Origin: Flavobacteriales bacterium | Lineage (GTDB): Bacteria; Bacteroidota; Bacteroidia; Flavobacteriales_F; PHOS-HE28 | Assembly (NCBI GenBank): GCA_016715995.1 | Contig: JADJXF010000028.1 | Coordinates: 1 to 61,549, forward strand | Direction: 5' to 3' | DNA length: 61,549 nucleotides | Shown: positions 51,309 through 60,012 of the stretch, piece after piece | Position numbering within the stretch: position 1 is the stretch's first letter | Layout of the letters: each line of letters opens with the position of its first letter | Position numbers and translations under genes: made by a program | The notes under the pieces: model-generated | Told to the model about the DNA's origin: nothing | The model's database searches: none | Seen by the model: only the letters and a program-made list of their open reading frames with translations

Positions 51309-52676
51309 TCAGCCGAACAAGTGCGCGAGCACATGCTCCACGCGAGCCACGCTCACCACGTCGATGCCCTTGATCGGCCCGATGCCCTTGGTGCCCTTCG
51401 GCACGAAAATCCGCGCGAAGCCAAGTTTGGCCGCCTCTGCGATCCGCTGCTCGGTCCTGGCCACGGGTCTCACCTCGCCGGTGAGTCCCACTTCGCCAGC
51501 GAAGCAGCAGTCCATGGGCACAGCGATGTCGGCATTGCTGCTGAGCACGGCACATACAACAGCCAAATCGATAGCAGGCTCCTCCACACGGAAGCCTCCG
51601 GTGAGGTTCAGGAAAACGTCCTTGGCGCCCAAACGAAATCCGCAACGCTTCTCGAGCACGGCCAGCAGCATGTTCATGCGCCGCAGGTCGAATCCGGTGG
51701 AGCTGCGCTGCGGCGTGCCATACACCGCGCTGCTCACGAGCGCCTGCACTTCGATGAGGAGCGGGCGCATGCCTTCCATGGTGGCGGCCACCACCACGCC
51801 GCTTGGCCGCTCGGCGCGGTCGCCAAGCAGCACCTGGCTCGGGTCATCCACCGGAAGGAGCCCGTCGCCGCGCATCTCGTAGATGCCCAGCTCGTTGGTG
51901 CTGCCGAAACGGTTCTTCAACGGACGCAGCAGCCGGTACGCGTGGTCGCGGTCGCCCTCGAACTGCAGCACGCAATCCACCATGTGCTCCAGCACTTTCG
52001 GACCCGCGATGAAGCCGTCCTTGGTGATGTGGCCGATGAGCACCATCGGAATGCCTGTGATCTTCGCGAAGCGCATCAGCTCCGCCGTGCTCTCGCGCAC
52101 TTGGCCCACGCTTCCTGGACTTGCATCGAGCACGGCGGTGTGCAGCGTCTGCACGCTGTCGATCACCACAAGCGATGGCTTCAACGCCTCGATGTGCTTG
52201 AAGATGCCCTGGGTGTTGGTCTCGGTGAGCACGTAGCAATCACCGGCTCGCGCATCGGCACCTAAGCGCTCCGCGCGCATGCGCACCTGATGCTCGCTCT
52301 CTTCACCCGAGACATACAGCGTCCGCAGATGCGGGTTTCGCAGCGCCGTCTGAAGAAGTAATGTGCTCTTACCAATGCCGGGCTCGCCCCCGATCAGTAT
52401 GATGCTGCCGGGTACGATGCCTCCACCGAGCACGCGCGCCAGCTCCCGGTCTTCCAGCGCTATACGCGGACCGTCCTGCGCGGGGATGTCGCCGATGGGC
52501 ACGGGCTTCGGCTGACGGGACTTCACGCTCGCCGGTTCACCACGCTTCTCCTCCAACGGAACGCGCACCTCCTCCACCAGGGTGTTCCATTCCTTGCATT
52601 GGCCGCATTGCCCCAGCCATTGCGGATAGGCGGCGCCGCAGTTCTGGCAGACGAATTGGCTGCGGACCTTAGCCAC
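51309..52676 (-). CDS. radA: DNA repair protein RadA
   Basis: RadA is a RecA-like hexameric helicase that drives branch migration during recombinational repair. The 455-residue protein is read from a GTG at 52676 because the conserved AKVRSQFVCQNCG begins there; the longer frame lies inside the previous gene. A zinc finger (CQNCG and CGQCKEW), Walker A (GGEPGIGKSTLLLQ), Walker B (PSLVVIDSVQTL), the KNRFG motif (PLKNRFGSTNELGIYEM) and a C-terminal Lon-like domain (FLNLTGGFRVEEPAIDLAVV) are present. The start overlaps the rfaE2 end by 8 bp. Confidence 0.96.
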   Translation of the reverse strand: MAKVRSQFVCQNCGAAYPQWLGQCGQCKEWNTLVEEVRVPLEEKRGEPASVKSRQPKPVPIGDIPAQDGPRIALEDRELARVLGGGIVPGSIILIGGEPGIGKSTLLLQTALRNPHLRTLYVSGEESEHQVRMRAERLGADARAGDCYVLTETNTQGIFKHIEALKPSLVVIDSVQTLHTAVLDASPGSVGQVRESTAELMRFAKITGIPMVLIGHITKDGFIAGPKVLEHMVDCVLQFEGDRDHAYRLLRPLKNRFGSTNELGIYEMRGDGLLPVDDPSQVLLGDRAERPSGVVVAATMEGMRPLLIEVQALVSSAVYGTPQRSSTGFDLRRMNMLLAVLEKRCGFRLGAKDVFLNLTGGFRVEEPAIDLAVVCAVLSSNADIAVPMDCCFAGEVGLTGEVRPVARTEQRIAEAAKLGFARIFVPKGTKGIGPIKGIDVVSVARVEHVLAHLFG

Positions 52677-53172
52677 GGCGAATCCTCTCGACGAGCGCTG
52701 TGGTGGAGAAGCCATCCACGAGCTTCAGGCTGCGGACCTCGCCTCCTCGCGCGCGCACGCTGTCGGCCCCGACGATACGGTCCTCGCTCCAGTCGCCGCC
52801 CTTCACCAGCACATCGGGTGATGCGGCCTTGATGATCTCCAGCGGCGTGTCCTCCTCGAAGATCACCACGGCATCCACCAGCCGCAACGCAGCCAGCACC
52901 TTCGCACGGCTCTCCTGGTCATTGATCGGACGGTCCGGGCCTTTCCCTTGCCGACGCACGCTGGCATCGCTGTTCACGCCGATGACGAGCCGATCACCCA
53001 AGGCAGCAGCTTCCTGGAGGTACTCCACATGCCCGCGGTGCAGGATATCGAAGCAACCGTTGGTGAAGACGATGCGGTCCCCCTTCATGCGCCAGATATT
53101 GCAGAGGCGCTGCAGGTTCAAGAGGTCGATCACACGGGGGTCCGTGGTGGGGGCTGCTACATCTGCGCTCAT
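52669..53172 (-). CDS. rfaE2: D-glycero-beta-D-manno-heptose 1-phosphate adenylyltransferase (RfaE2/HldE C-terminal type)
   Basis: The 167-residue nucleotidyltransferase matches the adenylyltransferase half of HldE. It has IVFTNGCFDILHRGHVEYLQ with the HxGH site, DRLVIGVNSDASVRRQGKG, and VLVKGGDWSEDRIVGAD. It activates heptose-1-phosphate to ADP-heptose for the lipopolysaccharide core. It is a stand-alone form without the kinase domain. ATG at 53172 overlaps the stop of the preceding membrane-protein gene (ATGA), and its end overlaps radA. Confidence 0.93.
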   Translation of the reverse strand: MSADVAAPTTDPRVIDLLNLQRLCNIWRMKGDRIVFTNGCFDILHRGHVEYLQEAAALGDRLVIGVNSDASVRRQGKGPDRPINDQESRAKVLAALRLVDAVVIFEEDTPLEIIKAASPDVLVKGGDWSEDRIVGADSVRARGGEVRSLKLVDGFSTTALVERIRRG

Positions 53173-54188
53173 GGAAGGGCGGGTTTCTTCAAGGCAGCCA
53201 AAAGTAGCGAGAGGCCGCCGAGGGCGATGATCATGATGGTCTGCGTGGCCCAAAGAAGCCAGCCCATGGCCAGCGCATCCGGACGCAGCAACCCACCGCC
53301 CTCCGGCGGCGCCATGTACACACCGACGATGAGTGCGACAAAGGCCGGGTAAACCCCGATGCCACCCTGCACCAGGATGATGCCCACGGCTCCGGCGATG
53401 AAGCCAGCGAGGATGCCTGAGAAAGGAACGTCGGCCATGGAGGGCAGGCAATAGAAGCCTAGCTGGAACATGCCGAGATAGCATGCCCAGATGAAGAGCG
53501 TATGCATCAGGAAAAGTCCTTTGCTGCGGGTGCGGAGCACGGTCTGGAGGCCTTGGACGAAACCCCGGATCAGGTCCTTCGTGCGAGCCTGCAACGCTGG
53601 ACGGGTAATCACCATGTAAGCGCCCCCGACCGCCAGCAGGGAAACTGCGGCAAGGAGGATCCAGGCCCAGCTGAAGCCTTCGTCAGCAGCTGGCCCCTGC
53701 TCGCTCTTGAACCGCGCGATCTGCGCACGGAACAGGTGGAGACGCTCTGCTTGCAGCGCCACCGCAACGAGAGCGATGCCCAAGAGCACCCCCATGTCCA
53801 CCACCCGCTCGGCCATCACCGTACCGAAGCCTTTCTCGAATGGCACCCGCTCGGTGCGGTATAGCGAAACGGCGCGGCTGGCCTCCCCTGCACGAGGGAT
53901 GAACATGTTCATGAAATAGCCGATCATCACCGCATGGTAGCAGTCCCAGAACCCCGGGCGATAGCCAAGGGGAGCCAGGAGGTAGCGCCAACGCCAGCCC
54001 CTGCTCACGTGCGCGAACCAGCCCACCACGGTGGACAGCACCAGCCAACCCAGGTCCGCCACGCGGAATGCATCGAAGAGTTCAGAGCGTTGGGAGACGC
54101 TAAGGGCGTGGTACTGCGTATAGATCAACCAGGCCCCGATCCCCAACGGGATGCCCAGCTTGAGCGCTTGGGCCAGCGCGCGTTTCAC
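53169..54188 (-). CDS. Lysylphosphatidylglycerol synthase-TM/UPF0104-type membrane protein
   Basis: The 339-residue protein has about eight hydrophobic segments and the UPF0104 signature: VVGWFAHVSRGWRWRYLL, then MIGYFMNMFIPRAGEASRAV and ERVVDMGVLLGIALV. The late motif GAVGIILVQGGIGVYPAFVA is also present. The family resembles the flippase part of MprF and often acts in lipid or glycolipid transport; the lysyl-transferase domain is absent. It lies between panD and rfaE2 with 4-bp overlaps on both sides. Confidence 0.85.
   Translation of the reverse strand: MKRALAQALKLGIPLGIGAWLIYTQYHALSVSQRSELFDAFRVADLGWLVLSTVVGWFAHVSRGWRWRYLLAPLGYRPGFWDCYHAVMIGYFMNMFIPRAGEASRAVSLYRTERVPFEKGFGTVMAERVVDMGVLLGIALVAVALQAERLHLFRAQIARFKSEQGPAADEGFSWAWILLAAVSLLAVGGAYMVITRPALQARTKDLIRGFVQGLQTVLRTRSKGLFLMHTLFIWACYLGMFQLGFYCLPSMADVPFSGILAGFIAGAVGIILVQGGIGVYPAFVALIVGVYMAPPEGGGLLRPDALAMGWLLWATQTIMIIALGGLSLLLAALKKPALP
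53199..53206 (-). promoter_or_regulatory. Possible internal -7 element TACTTTTG before rfaE2
   Basis: The minus strand reads TACTTTTG inside the end of the preceding gene, 27 bp before the rfaE2 ATG. It encodes Leu codons CTA CTT, which are AT-rich choices beside GC-rich neighbours, so it may be selected. No -33 was identified. Confidence 0.3.
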
Positions 54189-54538
54189 GCTTTTAGTTTG
54201 TTGGTGCGTTCATCGGGGAACACCACCACAGGGCGGAAACCGCGCGCTTCCTCAACAGTCATTCTCGCATAGGCCACCACGATCACCACGTCTCCCACCT
54301 TGGCCTTCAAGGCGGCGGGCCCGTTGAGGCAGACGGTCCCGCTTCCGCGCTCTCCCCTGATCACGTATGTCTCCAGCCGCTCCCCATTGTTCACGTTGAG
54401 CACCTGCACCTTCTCCCCCTCCACGAAGCCGACAGCGTCGATCAACTCCTCGTCCAGCGTGATGCTGCCGATGTAATTCACGTCGGCCTCCGTGATCCGT
54501 ACGCGGTGCAGCTTGGCGCGGAGCACATCAATGGTCAT
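54185..54538 (-). CDS. panD: Aspartate 1-decarboxylase
   Basis: PanD makes beta-alanine from aspartate for pantothenate and CoA synthesis. The 117-residue proenzyme starts MTIDVLRAKLHRVRITEADV. It has the self-cleavage site YIGSIT, where Ser25 becomes the pyruvoyl group. The downstream motifs are VQVLNVNNGERLETYVI, RGSGTVCLNGPAA and VVIVVAYARM. It lies 73 bp after panC; a -7 element and a 7-bp hairpin occupy that gap. The stop overlaps the next gene's start. Confidence 0.96.
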   Translation of the reverse strand: MTIDVLRAKLHRVRITEADVNYIGSITLDEELIDAVGFVEGEKVQVLNVNNGERLETYVIRGERGSGTVCLNGPAALKAKVGDVVIVVAYARMTVEEARGFRPVVVFPDERTNKLKA

Positions 54539-54556
54539 CGGTCTGCGATTGGCTGG

Positions 54557-54578
54557 GACCCGCCGGTTTGAGCGGGTC
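54557..54578 (-). other. Hairpin in the panD leader
   Basis: GACCCGC (54557-54563) and GCGGGTC (54572-54578) form a perfect 7-bp stem with an 8-nt loop between the panD -7 element and its ATG. No T-run follows. It might influence panD translation or RNA stability. Confidence 0.35.
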
Positions 54579-54580
54579 AG

Positions 54581-54588
54581 CAAAGCTA
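54581..54588 (-). promoter_or_regulatory. -7 promoter element TAGCTTTG for panD and downstream genes
   Basis: The minus strand reads TAGCTTTG (exact TAnnTTTG), 43 bp upstream of the panD ATG, in the gap after panC. A TTG lies 24 bp further upstream, slightly longer than usual spacing. Confidence 0.4.
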
Positions 54589-54611
54589 ACGGCCGACGGA
54601 CGAAGCGGCAG

Positions 54612-55460
54612 TCAACGCCGCACCAGCGCGAGGTTGTCAATGAGCCGCACCGGTCCCACCTGGGCAGCGACAAGCCCGATTGCCTCCTGCAACCCGTTCC
54701 ATGATTCCAAGGGCTCTAAGGTGATGGGATGGGCCACGCCGAGATACTCCGGGTTGACGCCCGGGTCGTCACTTAGAATCCGCATCGCTGACTGAACAGT
54801 CACGCCAACATCCTCGAGGAATGCGAGCGACTGAAGGTGAGTGAGCGAACGATGAAGTAAAAGTGCCGACTGCCGCTCCTTTTCAGATAACCGCAGGTTC
54901 CGCGAGCTGAGCGCCAAGCCGTCCAACGACCGGACCGTCGGGCATGCCACGATTCGCTCAGGCCATAACTCGTGCTCGCCAACGGCTTTCAGGATCATTA
55001 GCTGCTGCCTGTCCTTCTCCCCGAAATAGGCTGCATCCGCACGGACGAACTCGAAGAGCCGTTGCACCACATTCACCACCCCTTGGAAATGACCAGGACG
55101 CTTGGGTCCTTCCCAGAATCGATCCATACCCCTGAGGTCGAACACCTTGGACTTGAATCCCGCGAAGAGGTCTTCTTTCTTGGGTGCGAAGAGCGCATCG
55201 CAGCCCACGCTGTGGAGCAAGGCCTGATCATCTGTAAGTCGTACGGGATATGCGGCCAAATCGGCCGGATCGTTGAACTGGAGCGGATTAACGAATATGC
55301 TGCACACCACCTTGGCATGCAGCGCCTTGGCTCGCCGAACCAGATCCAGGTGGCCTTCGTGCAAGGCCCCCATCGTTGGTACGAAACCTATGCTTTGCCC
55401 TGTGCGCCGAATGCGCGCAGACCAAGAGGTCATCCGTTCGGGAATCGTCAATACCTCCAC
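54612..55460 (-). CDS. panC: Pantothenate synthetase
   Basis: PanC joins pantoate and beta-alanine with ATP. The 282-residue protein has the nucleotide-binding FVPTMGALHEGHLDLVRRA with the HxGH site. It also has VVCSIFVNPLQFNDPADLAA, RPGHFQGVVNVVQRLFE, AYFGEKDRQQLMIL and the late signature DGLALSSRNLRLSEKER. It is followed by panD, so the last two steps' precursor and condensation are encoded together. It is divergent from the starch-synthase-like gene with a 105-bp intergenic region. Confidence 0.96.
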   Translation of the reverse strand: MEVLTIPERMTSWSARIRRTGQSIGFVPTMGALHEGHLDLVRRAKALHAKVVCSIFVNPLQFNDPADLAAYPVRLTDDQALLHSVGCDALFAPKKEDLFAGFKSKVFDLRGMDRFWEGPKRPGHFQGVVNVVQRLFEFVRADAAYFGEKDRQQLMILKAVGEHELWPERIVACPTVRSLDGLALSSRNLRLSEKERQSALLLHRSLTHLQSLAFLEDVGVTVQSAMRILSDDPGVNPEYLGVAHPITLEPLESWNGLQEAIGLVAAQVGPVRLIDNLALVRR

Positions 55461-55512
55461 GTGAATGGCCTTGGATGGCTGCTGTTGAGCCGCGCAAACT
55501 AGCCCGGCTTCG

Positions 55513-55543
55513 TTGAAGATCGCCTGAAAAGTCTATATTTTTG
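55513..55543 (+). promoter_or_regulatory. Bacteroidota promoter: TTG-N20-TATTTTTG before the starch-synthase-like gene
   Basis: TTG at 55513-55515 and TATTTTTG at 55536-55543 are separated by 20 bp, close to the -33/-7 layout for this phylum. The element ends 22 bp before the ATG at 55566. Confidence 0.7.
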
Positions 55544-55565
55544 TACCCCGATTCTCCCTTCCCAC

Positions 55566-56390
55566 ATGAGTTTGAAGAACACGAAGGTGCTCACCATCTC
55601 CCAGTCCATTTCCCCCTTCATGGACATTCCCGAGGAGATGGCGAAGGTTTCACGTCAATTACCCCAGGGCATCCTGGACCGCGGGAATGAAATCAGGGTC
55701 TTCATGCCCAAATTCGGCTGCATCAATGAGCGCCGTCACCAGTTGCACGAGGTCATCCGGCTAAGCGGGATGAACCTGATCATCAACGACACCGACCATG
55801 CCCTTTTGATCAAAGTGGCCAGCGTACCGAGCGCACGGATGCAGGTGTACTTCATCGACAACGAGGAGTACTTCAAGCGCAAGGCAGCCACCCATACTGC
55901 CGATGGCGACTTCTACCCGGATAACGATGAACGAGCCCTGTTCTTTGGGCGCGGCGTTCTGGAGACCGTGCGCAAGCTGGGCTGGGTGCCCGATATCATC
56001 CACTGCCACGGCTGGATGGCTGCTTTCGTGCCCTTGTACATCAAGCACTACTTCTCGGACGACCCGCACTTTGAGAATGCGAAGCTGGTAGTGAGCGTTT
56101 ACGACCAAAAAGCCGAACCGCTGGATAAGGACCTGGCCAAGAAGCTGACCTTGGAAGGCTTCGACAAGGAGCTGGTAAAGGGCCTTTCCAAGCCTACCAC
56201 CGACGACCTGTACAAGCTCGCCTTGAGCCTGAGCGATGCGGTGGTGAAAGCCAGCCCGAAGCTGAGCAAGGGACTGGAAAGCGCAATCAAGGCGGCGGAC
56301 AAGCCTGTGCTGGCCTATCCGGGCGATGGCGATTTCGTCTCCGCCCACGCCGAGTTCTACCAAGGCATCATGGAAGCGGCATTGGTTTGA
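55566..56390 (+). CDS. Starch/glycogen synthase catalytic-domain (GT5 N-terminal) protein
   Basis: The 274-residue protein matches the N-terminal ADP-glucose-side domain of GT5 synthases: DIPEEMAKVSRQLPQGILDR, NEIRVFMPKFGCINERRHQL, and FFGRGVLETVRKLGWVPDII with HCHGWMAAFVPLYI. It lacks the C-terminal GT-B domain of full-length enzymes (about 480 residues). Such half-length forms are encoded between panC and glmS in many Flavobacteriia. Whether it makes glucan is open; a synthase with only this domain would need a partner. It has its own promoter, and its stop overlaps the next start (TTGA). Confidence 0.8.
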   Translation: MSLKNTKVLTISQSISPFMDIPEEMAKVSRQLPQGILDRGNEIRVFMPKFGCINERRHQLHEVIRLSGMNLIINDTDHALLIKVASVPSARMQVYFIDNEEYFKRKAATHTADGDFYPDNDERALFFGRGVLETVRKLGWVPDIIHCHGWMAAFVPLYIKHYFSDDPHFENAKLVVSVYDQKAEPLDKDLAKKLTLEGFDKELVKGLSKPTTDDLYKLALSLSDAVVKASPKLSKGLESAIKAADKPVLAYPGDGDFVSAHAEFYQGIMEAALV

Positions 56391-57739
56391 GCCGCGCAAG
56401 CCATTCATCGCTCGTTTCAGGCCGTGGTGCGGGCTTGCTCTTGCTCGCGCTCATGACCGTGGTTGCTTGTCGCAAGCCGGACCCTGATCAAGGCCTGGAC
56501 ATCCTGCCCGGCGATCCGCTCGGCGTTGTGGTGGACACCTTCACACTACATGCATTCACTGTGGTGGACTCGGCAGTGCGGACCAGCGGGCTTTCCAAGC
56601 AATTAGCAGGAGCATACATGGATCCGCAGTTCGGCTTGGTGAAGGCCGGGCTGGTGACCCAATGGCGGCTTCCTGCCAACAACATCGGCCAAGGCATCGA
56701 CACAAGCGGACTTGTAGCGGATAGCCTCGTGCTCTCCCTCGCATTCGACGGCGCCAACTATGGATACGGCAATATGGATCCACAGGTGTTCGAGGCCTAT
56801 GAGCTCTCGGAGTCGCTTTCGCTGGATTCAACGTACCACGCCTACCGCGAACCTGAGGTGCATGGAACTGACCTTGTGGCCAATCGCGGCGGTCGCATCA
56901 AACCGCAACCCACTTCCCGTCCCACCATCGGTGGAGATACGCTCGTGCCTCAGCTGCGCATCCGGCTGGATGCCGGTTTGGCGGCCCGCATCATGGATGC
57001 CTTCGGCACACCGGCTATGTCGAGCAGCGAGGAATTCCTGCAGTTCTTCAAGGGTATCCATGTGACCGTTGACCCCAGTGGGCTCATGCCCCATGAAGGC
57101 GGCGTGCTCATCTTCGATCTAGTCGCCGCTGCATCCAAGGCCACGTTGTACTACCGCGACCTCAACGATACCCCGGAACTCACGAGGACCTTGGACCTAT
57201 TGATCAATTCCAACTGCGTGCGGTACACGGTGGTAAGGCACGACCGCTCGCAGGCCATGGATGTTGGCCTGGCCACCGCCTTGGCGGATACGACGCTGCC
57301 CGCTGCGACCACGTATGTGCAAGCCTTGGGTGGACTGCGCACCGCCATCCGCTTCCCTGAGCTCGCCAACGAAGCGGGCGCCAATCGCATCCTGGCGAAA
57401 GCCGAGCTCGTCGCACCGGTCAGCGGCTCGGTCTATCCGTTCTACCCCCCACCCTCGCAGATCTTCTTGTTCCGGCGCAGTGATACCGGAGGCGATGTCT
57501 TCCTTCCCGATCAATTGAACGGAATTGGCGCGATTGACGGCCGCTATCGGTTGGAGGATCAATCCTATCACTTCAACATCACCCGGTACATACAAGGCGT
57601 GATCAATGGAACCTACCCGAACGATGGTTTCACCATGGTCTCCGGCAGCAGTGGCGTGAGCGCGAACCGGGTGGTCCTGGCGGGGCCTGCCGCCTCCGAT
57701 GATCCAATGAAGCTGCGGCTTACTTTTACCACATACTGA
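56387..57739 (+). CDS. DUF4270 lipoprotein
   Basis: The 450-residue protein is read from a TTG overlapping the preceding stop (TTGA). A lipoprotein signal (GLLLLALMTVVACRK) leads into typical DUF4270 sequence. This includes DILPGDPLGVVVDTFTLHAF, LVADSLVLSLAFDGANYGYG, and late strands FHFNITRYIQ-like YHFNITRYIQGVINGTY with VVLAGPAASDDPMKLRLTFT. DUF4270 is a Bacteroidota outer-membrane-lipoprotein family of unknown function. It is 7 bp ahead of glmS, so the starch-synthase-like, DUF4270 and glmS genes form one unit. Confidence 0.85.
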   Translation: MSRASHSSLVSGRGAGLLLLALMTVVACRKPDPDQGLDILPGDPLGVVVDTFTLHAFTVVDSAVRTSGLSKQLAGAYMDPQFGLVKAGLVTQWRLPANNIGQGIDTSGLVADSLVLSLAFDGANYGYGNMDPQVFEAYELSESLSLDSTYHAYREPEVHGTDLVANRGGRIKPQPTSRPTIGGDTLVPQLRIRLDAGLAARIMDAFGTPAMSSSEEFLQFFKGIHVTVDPSGLMPHEGGVLIFDLVAAASKATLYYRDLNDTPELTRTLDLLINSNCVRYTVVRHDRSQAMDVGLATALADTTLPAATTYVQALGGLRTAIRFPELANEAGANRILAKAELVAPVSGSVYPFYPPPSQIFLFRRSDTGGDVFLPDQLNGIGAIDGRYRLEDQSYHFNITRYIQGVINGTYPNDGFTMVSGSSGVSANRVVLAGPAASDDPMKLRLTFTTY

Positions 57740-57746
57740 ACGGGGC

Positions 57747-59594
57747 ATGTGCGGTATTGTAGCCTACCTCGGGGACAAGCAGGCCTATCCCCTCCTTATC
57801 AGCGGCCTGCGCCGATTGGAGTATCGGGGGTACGATAGCGCCGGGGTGGCGCTGATTGATGGCGGTGAGCTGCGCATCTTCAAGTGCCAGGGGAAAGTCA
57901 GCGACCTCGAGGCCCATGTGAATGGCCATCCAGCGACTGGCACCTTGGGCATTGGCCATACCCGTTGGGCCACCCATGGGCCGCCCAACGATGTGAATGC
58001 GCACCCGCATCAGGCCACCAGCGGGGACCTGGCCTTGATCCACAACGGCATCATTGAGAATTACGCGCCCATCAAGGAGGAGCTGGTCCAGCGTGGCCAC
58101 ACGTTCCGGAGCGATACCGACACCGAGGTGCTCGTTCACTTGATTGATGACATCCAGCGCAGCGAGGGCGTTGAGTTGGGCGAGGCGGTACGGCTCGCAT
58201 TGGATAGTGTGGTAGGCGCCTATGCCATCGTGGTGGTGGACCGCAAGGACCCCGATACCATGGTGGCGGCCCGGCGCAGCTCACCCTTGGTGATCGGCAT
58301 AGGTGAACAGGAAGGCGAATACTTCCTGGCCAGCGATGCCACGCCAATCGTAGAGCATACGCGCAACGTCGTGTACATGGAGGATGGCGAGATCGCCGTG
58401 ATTCATCGCCGCGACGGGCTTCGCTTGCGGAACATCAAGAACCAGGAGAAGACGCCCTTCATCCAGGAACTGGAGATGCACCTGGAGGCCTTGGAGAAAG
58501 GGGGCTACGACCACTTCATGCTGAAGGAGATCCATGAGCAGCCCCGCAGCATCCGCGATAGCATGCGAGGCAGGCTCAACCTTGCCAAGGGCGAAGTGGT
58601 GCTCGGAGGGATCAAGGATTATGAGCAGAAGTTCATCAATGCCAAACGGGTGCTCATCGTGGGCTGCGGCACCAGCTGGCATGCCGGATTGGTGGGCGAG
58701 TACCTCTTCGAGGACCTGGCGCGCATTCCCGTAGAGGTGGAATACGCCAGCGAGTTCCGGTACCGCAACCCCATCGTGAATGAGGATGACATCGTCATCG
58801 CCATCAGCCAGAGCGGCGAGACGGCCGACACCCTGGCCGCGATCGAGCTGGCCAAGGGCCGGGGCGCCACCATCATCGGCATCTGCAACGTGGTGGGCAG
58901 CAGCATCGCACGTGTCACCCATGCCGGTTCCTATACCCATGCCGGACCGGAGATCGGCGTGGCCAGCACCAAGGCCTTCACCGCACAGGTCACTGTGCTC
59001 ACGTTGATGGCGCTGATGATCGGGCAGAAAAAAGGCACCTTGGGCGGAAGCACTTTCCACCGCCTGCTGAATGAGCTTGATTCGATACCGGACAAGGTGG
59101 CGCGCGTGCTCGCCACCGAGGCGCAGATCAAGTTCATCGCCGATATCTACAAGGACGCCGCCAATGCGCTCTACCTGGGCCGTGGATACAGTTTCCCGGT
59201 GGCGCTGGAAGGCGCGCTGAAGCTGAAGGAGATCAGCTACATCCATGCGGAAGGCTACCCGGCCGCCGAAATGAAGCATGGCCCCATTGCCCTCATCGAC
59301 CAGGAGATGCCGGTATTCGTCATCGCCACCAAGGGCGCGAGCTACGAGAAGGTGGTGAGCAACATCCAAGAGGTGAAGGCCAGGATGGGCAAGATCATCG
59401 CCATCGTAACCGAAGGCGACCGCGTGGTGAAGGACCTGGCCGACCACACCATCGAGATTCCCGAAACGGCCGACCAACTGGTACCCTTGCTCAGCGTGAT
59501 CCCGCTCCAACTACTGAGTTACCACATCGCCGTGATGCGCGGTTGCAACGTGGACCAGCCCCGCAACCTGGCCAAGAGCGTCACGGTGGAGTAG
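57747..59594 (+). CDS. glmS: Glutamine--fructose-6-phosphate aminotransferase (isomerizing)
   Basis: GlmS makes glucosamine-6-phosphate from fructose-6-phosphate and glutamine, feeding peptidoglycan and lipopolysaccharide. The 615-residue protein has the N-terminal Cys glutaminase (MCGIVAYLGDKQAYPLL, RRLEYRGYDSAGVAL, HTRWATHGPPNDVNAHPH). Two SIS domains carry IVGCGTSWHAGLVGEYLFED, AISQSGETADTLAAIELAKG and YIHAEGYPAAEMKHGPIALI. The C-terminus PRNLAKSVTVE is complete. It overlaps the convergent TM2 gene by 14 bp. Confidence 0.98.
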   Translation: MCGIVAYLGDKQAYPLLISGLRRLEYRGYDSAGVALIDGGELRIFKCQGKVSDLEAHVNGHPATGTLGIGHTRWATHGPPNDVNAHPHQATSGDLALIHNGIIENYAPIKEELVQRGHTFRSDTDTEVLVHLIDDIQRSEGVELGEAVRLALDSVVGAYAIVVVDRKDPDTMVAARRSSPLVIGIGEQEGEYFLASDATPIVEHTRNVVYMEDGEIAVIHRRDGLRLRNIKNQEKTPFIQELEMHLEALEKGGYDHFMLKEIHEQPRSIRDSMRGRLNLAKGEVVLGGIKDYEQKFINAKRVLIVGCGTSWHAGLVGEYLFEDLARIPVEVEYASEFRYRNPIVNEDDIVIAISQSGETADTLAAIELAKGRGATIIGICNVVGSSIARVTHAGSYTHAGPEIGVASTKAFTAQVTVLTLMALMIGQKKGTLGGSTFHRLLNELDSIPDKVARVLATEAQIKFIADIYKDAANALYLGRGYSFPVALEGALKLKEISYIHAEGYPAAEMKHGPIALIDQEMPVFVIATKGASYEKVVSNIQEVKARMGKIIAIVTEGDRVVKDLADHTIEIPETADQLVPLLSVIPLQLLSYHIAVMRGCNVDQPRNLAKSVTVE

Positions 59595-59997
59595 GCGCGG
59601 GCTTTTCCCGCGTCCACATGAGCACCCTGTCATTGTTGCGGTAGGCGTCGATGTCCTTGCTGAAGAGCAGGTGGCCCAGGTCGATGAGCACCAGCACGCC
59701 GAAGCCGCCGAATGTGAGGCCGTAGATGATCGCCACCTTCGCATTGGTGCCGAGGTAGAGCCGATGCGCCGCGAACGGCCCTAGAACCAGCGCCAATCCG
59801 CTTGCGACCCATCGGTCCTTGCCGGGTTCATGAGCAGTTGACCAATCGGAATCATCCCCAGCCACCGAATCCACCAAATCCCAGGCTTCGGTTCGAAACG
59901 GGCCGCCAGCCCTCGCTTCGCTGCCAATAGAAAGCAGGACCAGCATGGCCAGCATCGACCACGACGACCGCCACGCTTCCGTGACCATGCTGGGCAT
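59581..59997 (-). CDS. TM2-domain membrane protein
   Basis: The 138-residue protein has an N-terminal signal/anchor (MLAMLVLLSIGSEARAG) and a polar linker. A TM2 domain follows: ASGLALVLGPFAAHRLYLGT leads into two helices (VAIIYGLTFGGFGVLVLIDL) joined by a short turn, then HLLFSKDIDAYRNND. TM2 proteins are found across bacteria without a set function. The final residues overlap the 3' end of glmS by 14 bp. It is the downstream neighbour of the superoxide dismutase gene, 15 bp away. Confidence 0.75.
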   Translation of the reverse strand: MPSMVTEAWRSSWSMLAMLVLLSIGSEARAGGPFRTEAWDLVDSVAGDDSDWSTAHEPGKDRWVASGLALVLGPFAAHRLYLGTNAKVAIIYGLTFGGFGVLVLIDLGHLLFSKDIDAYRNNDRVLMWTREKPAPTPP

Positions 59998-60012
59998 GCG
60001 GATGGACTGCCG

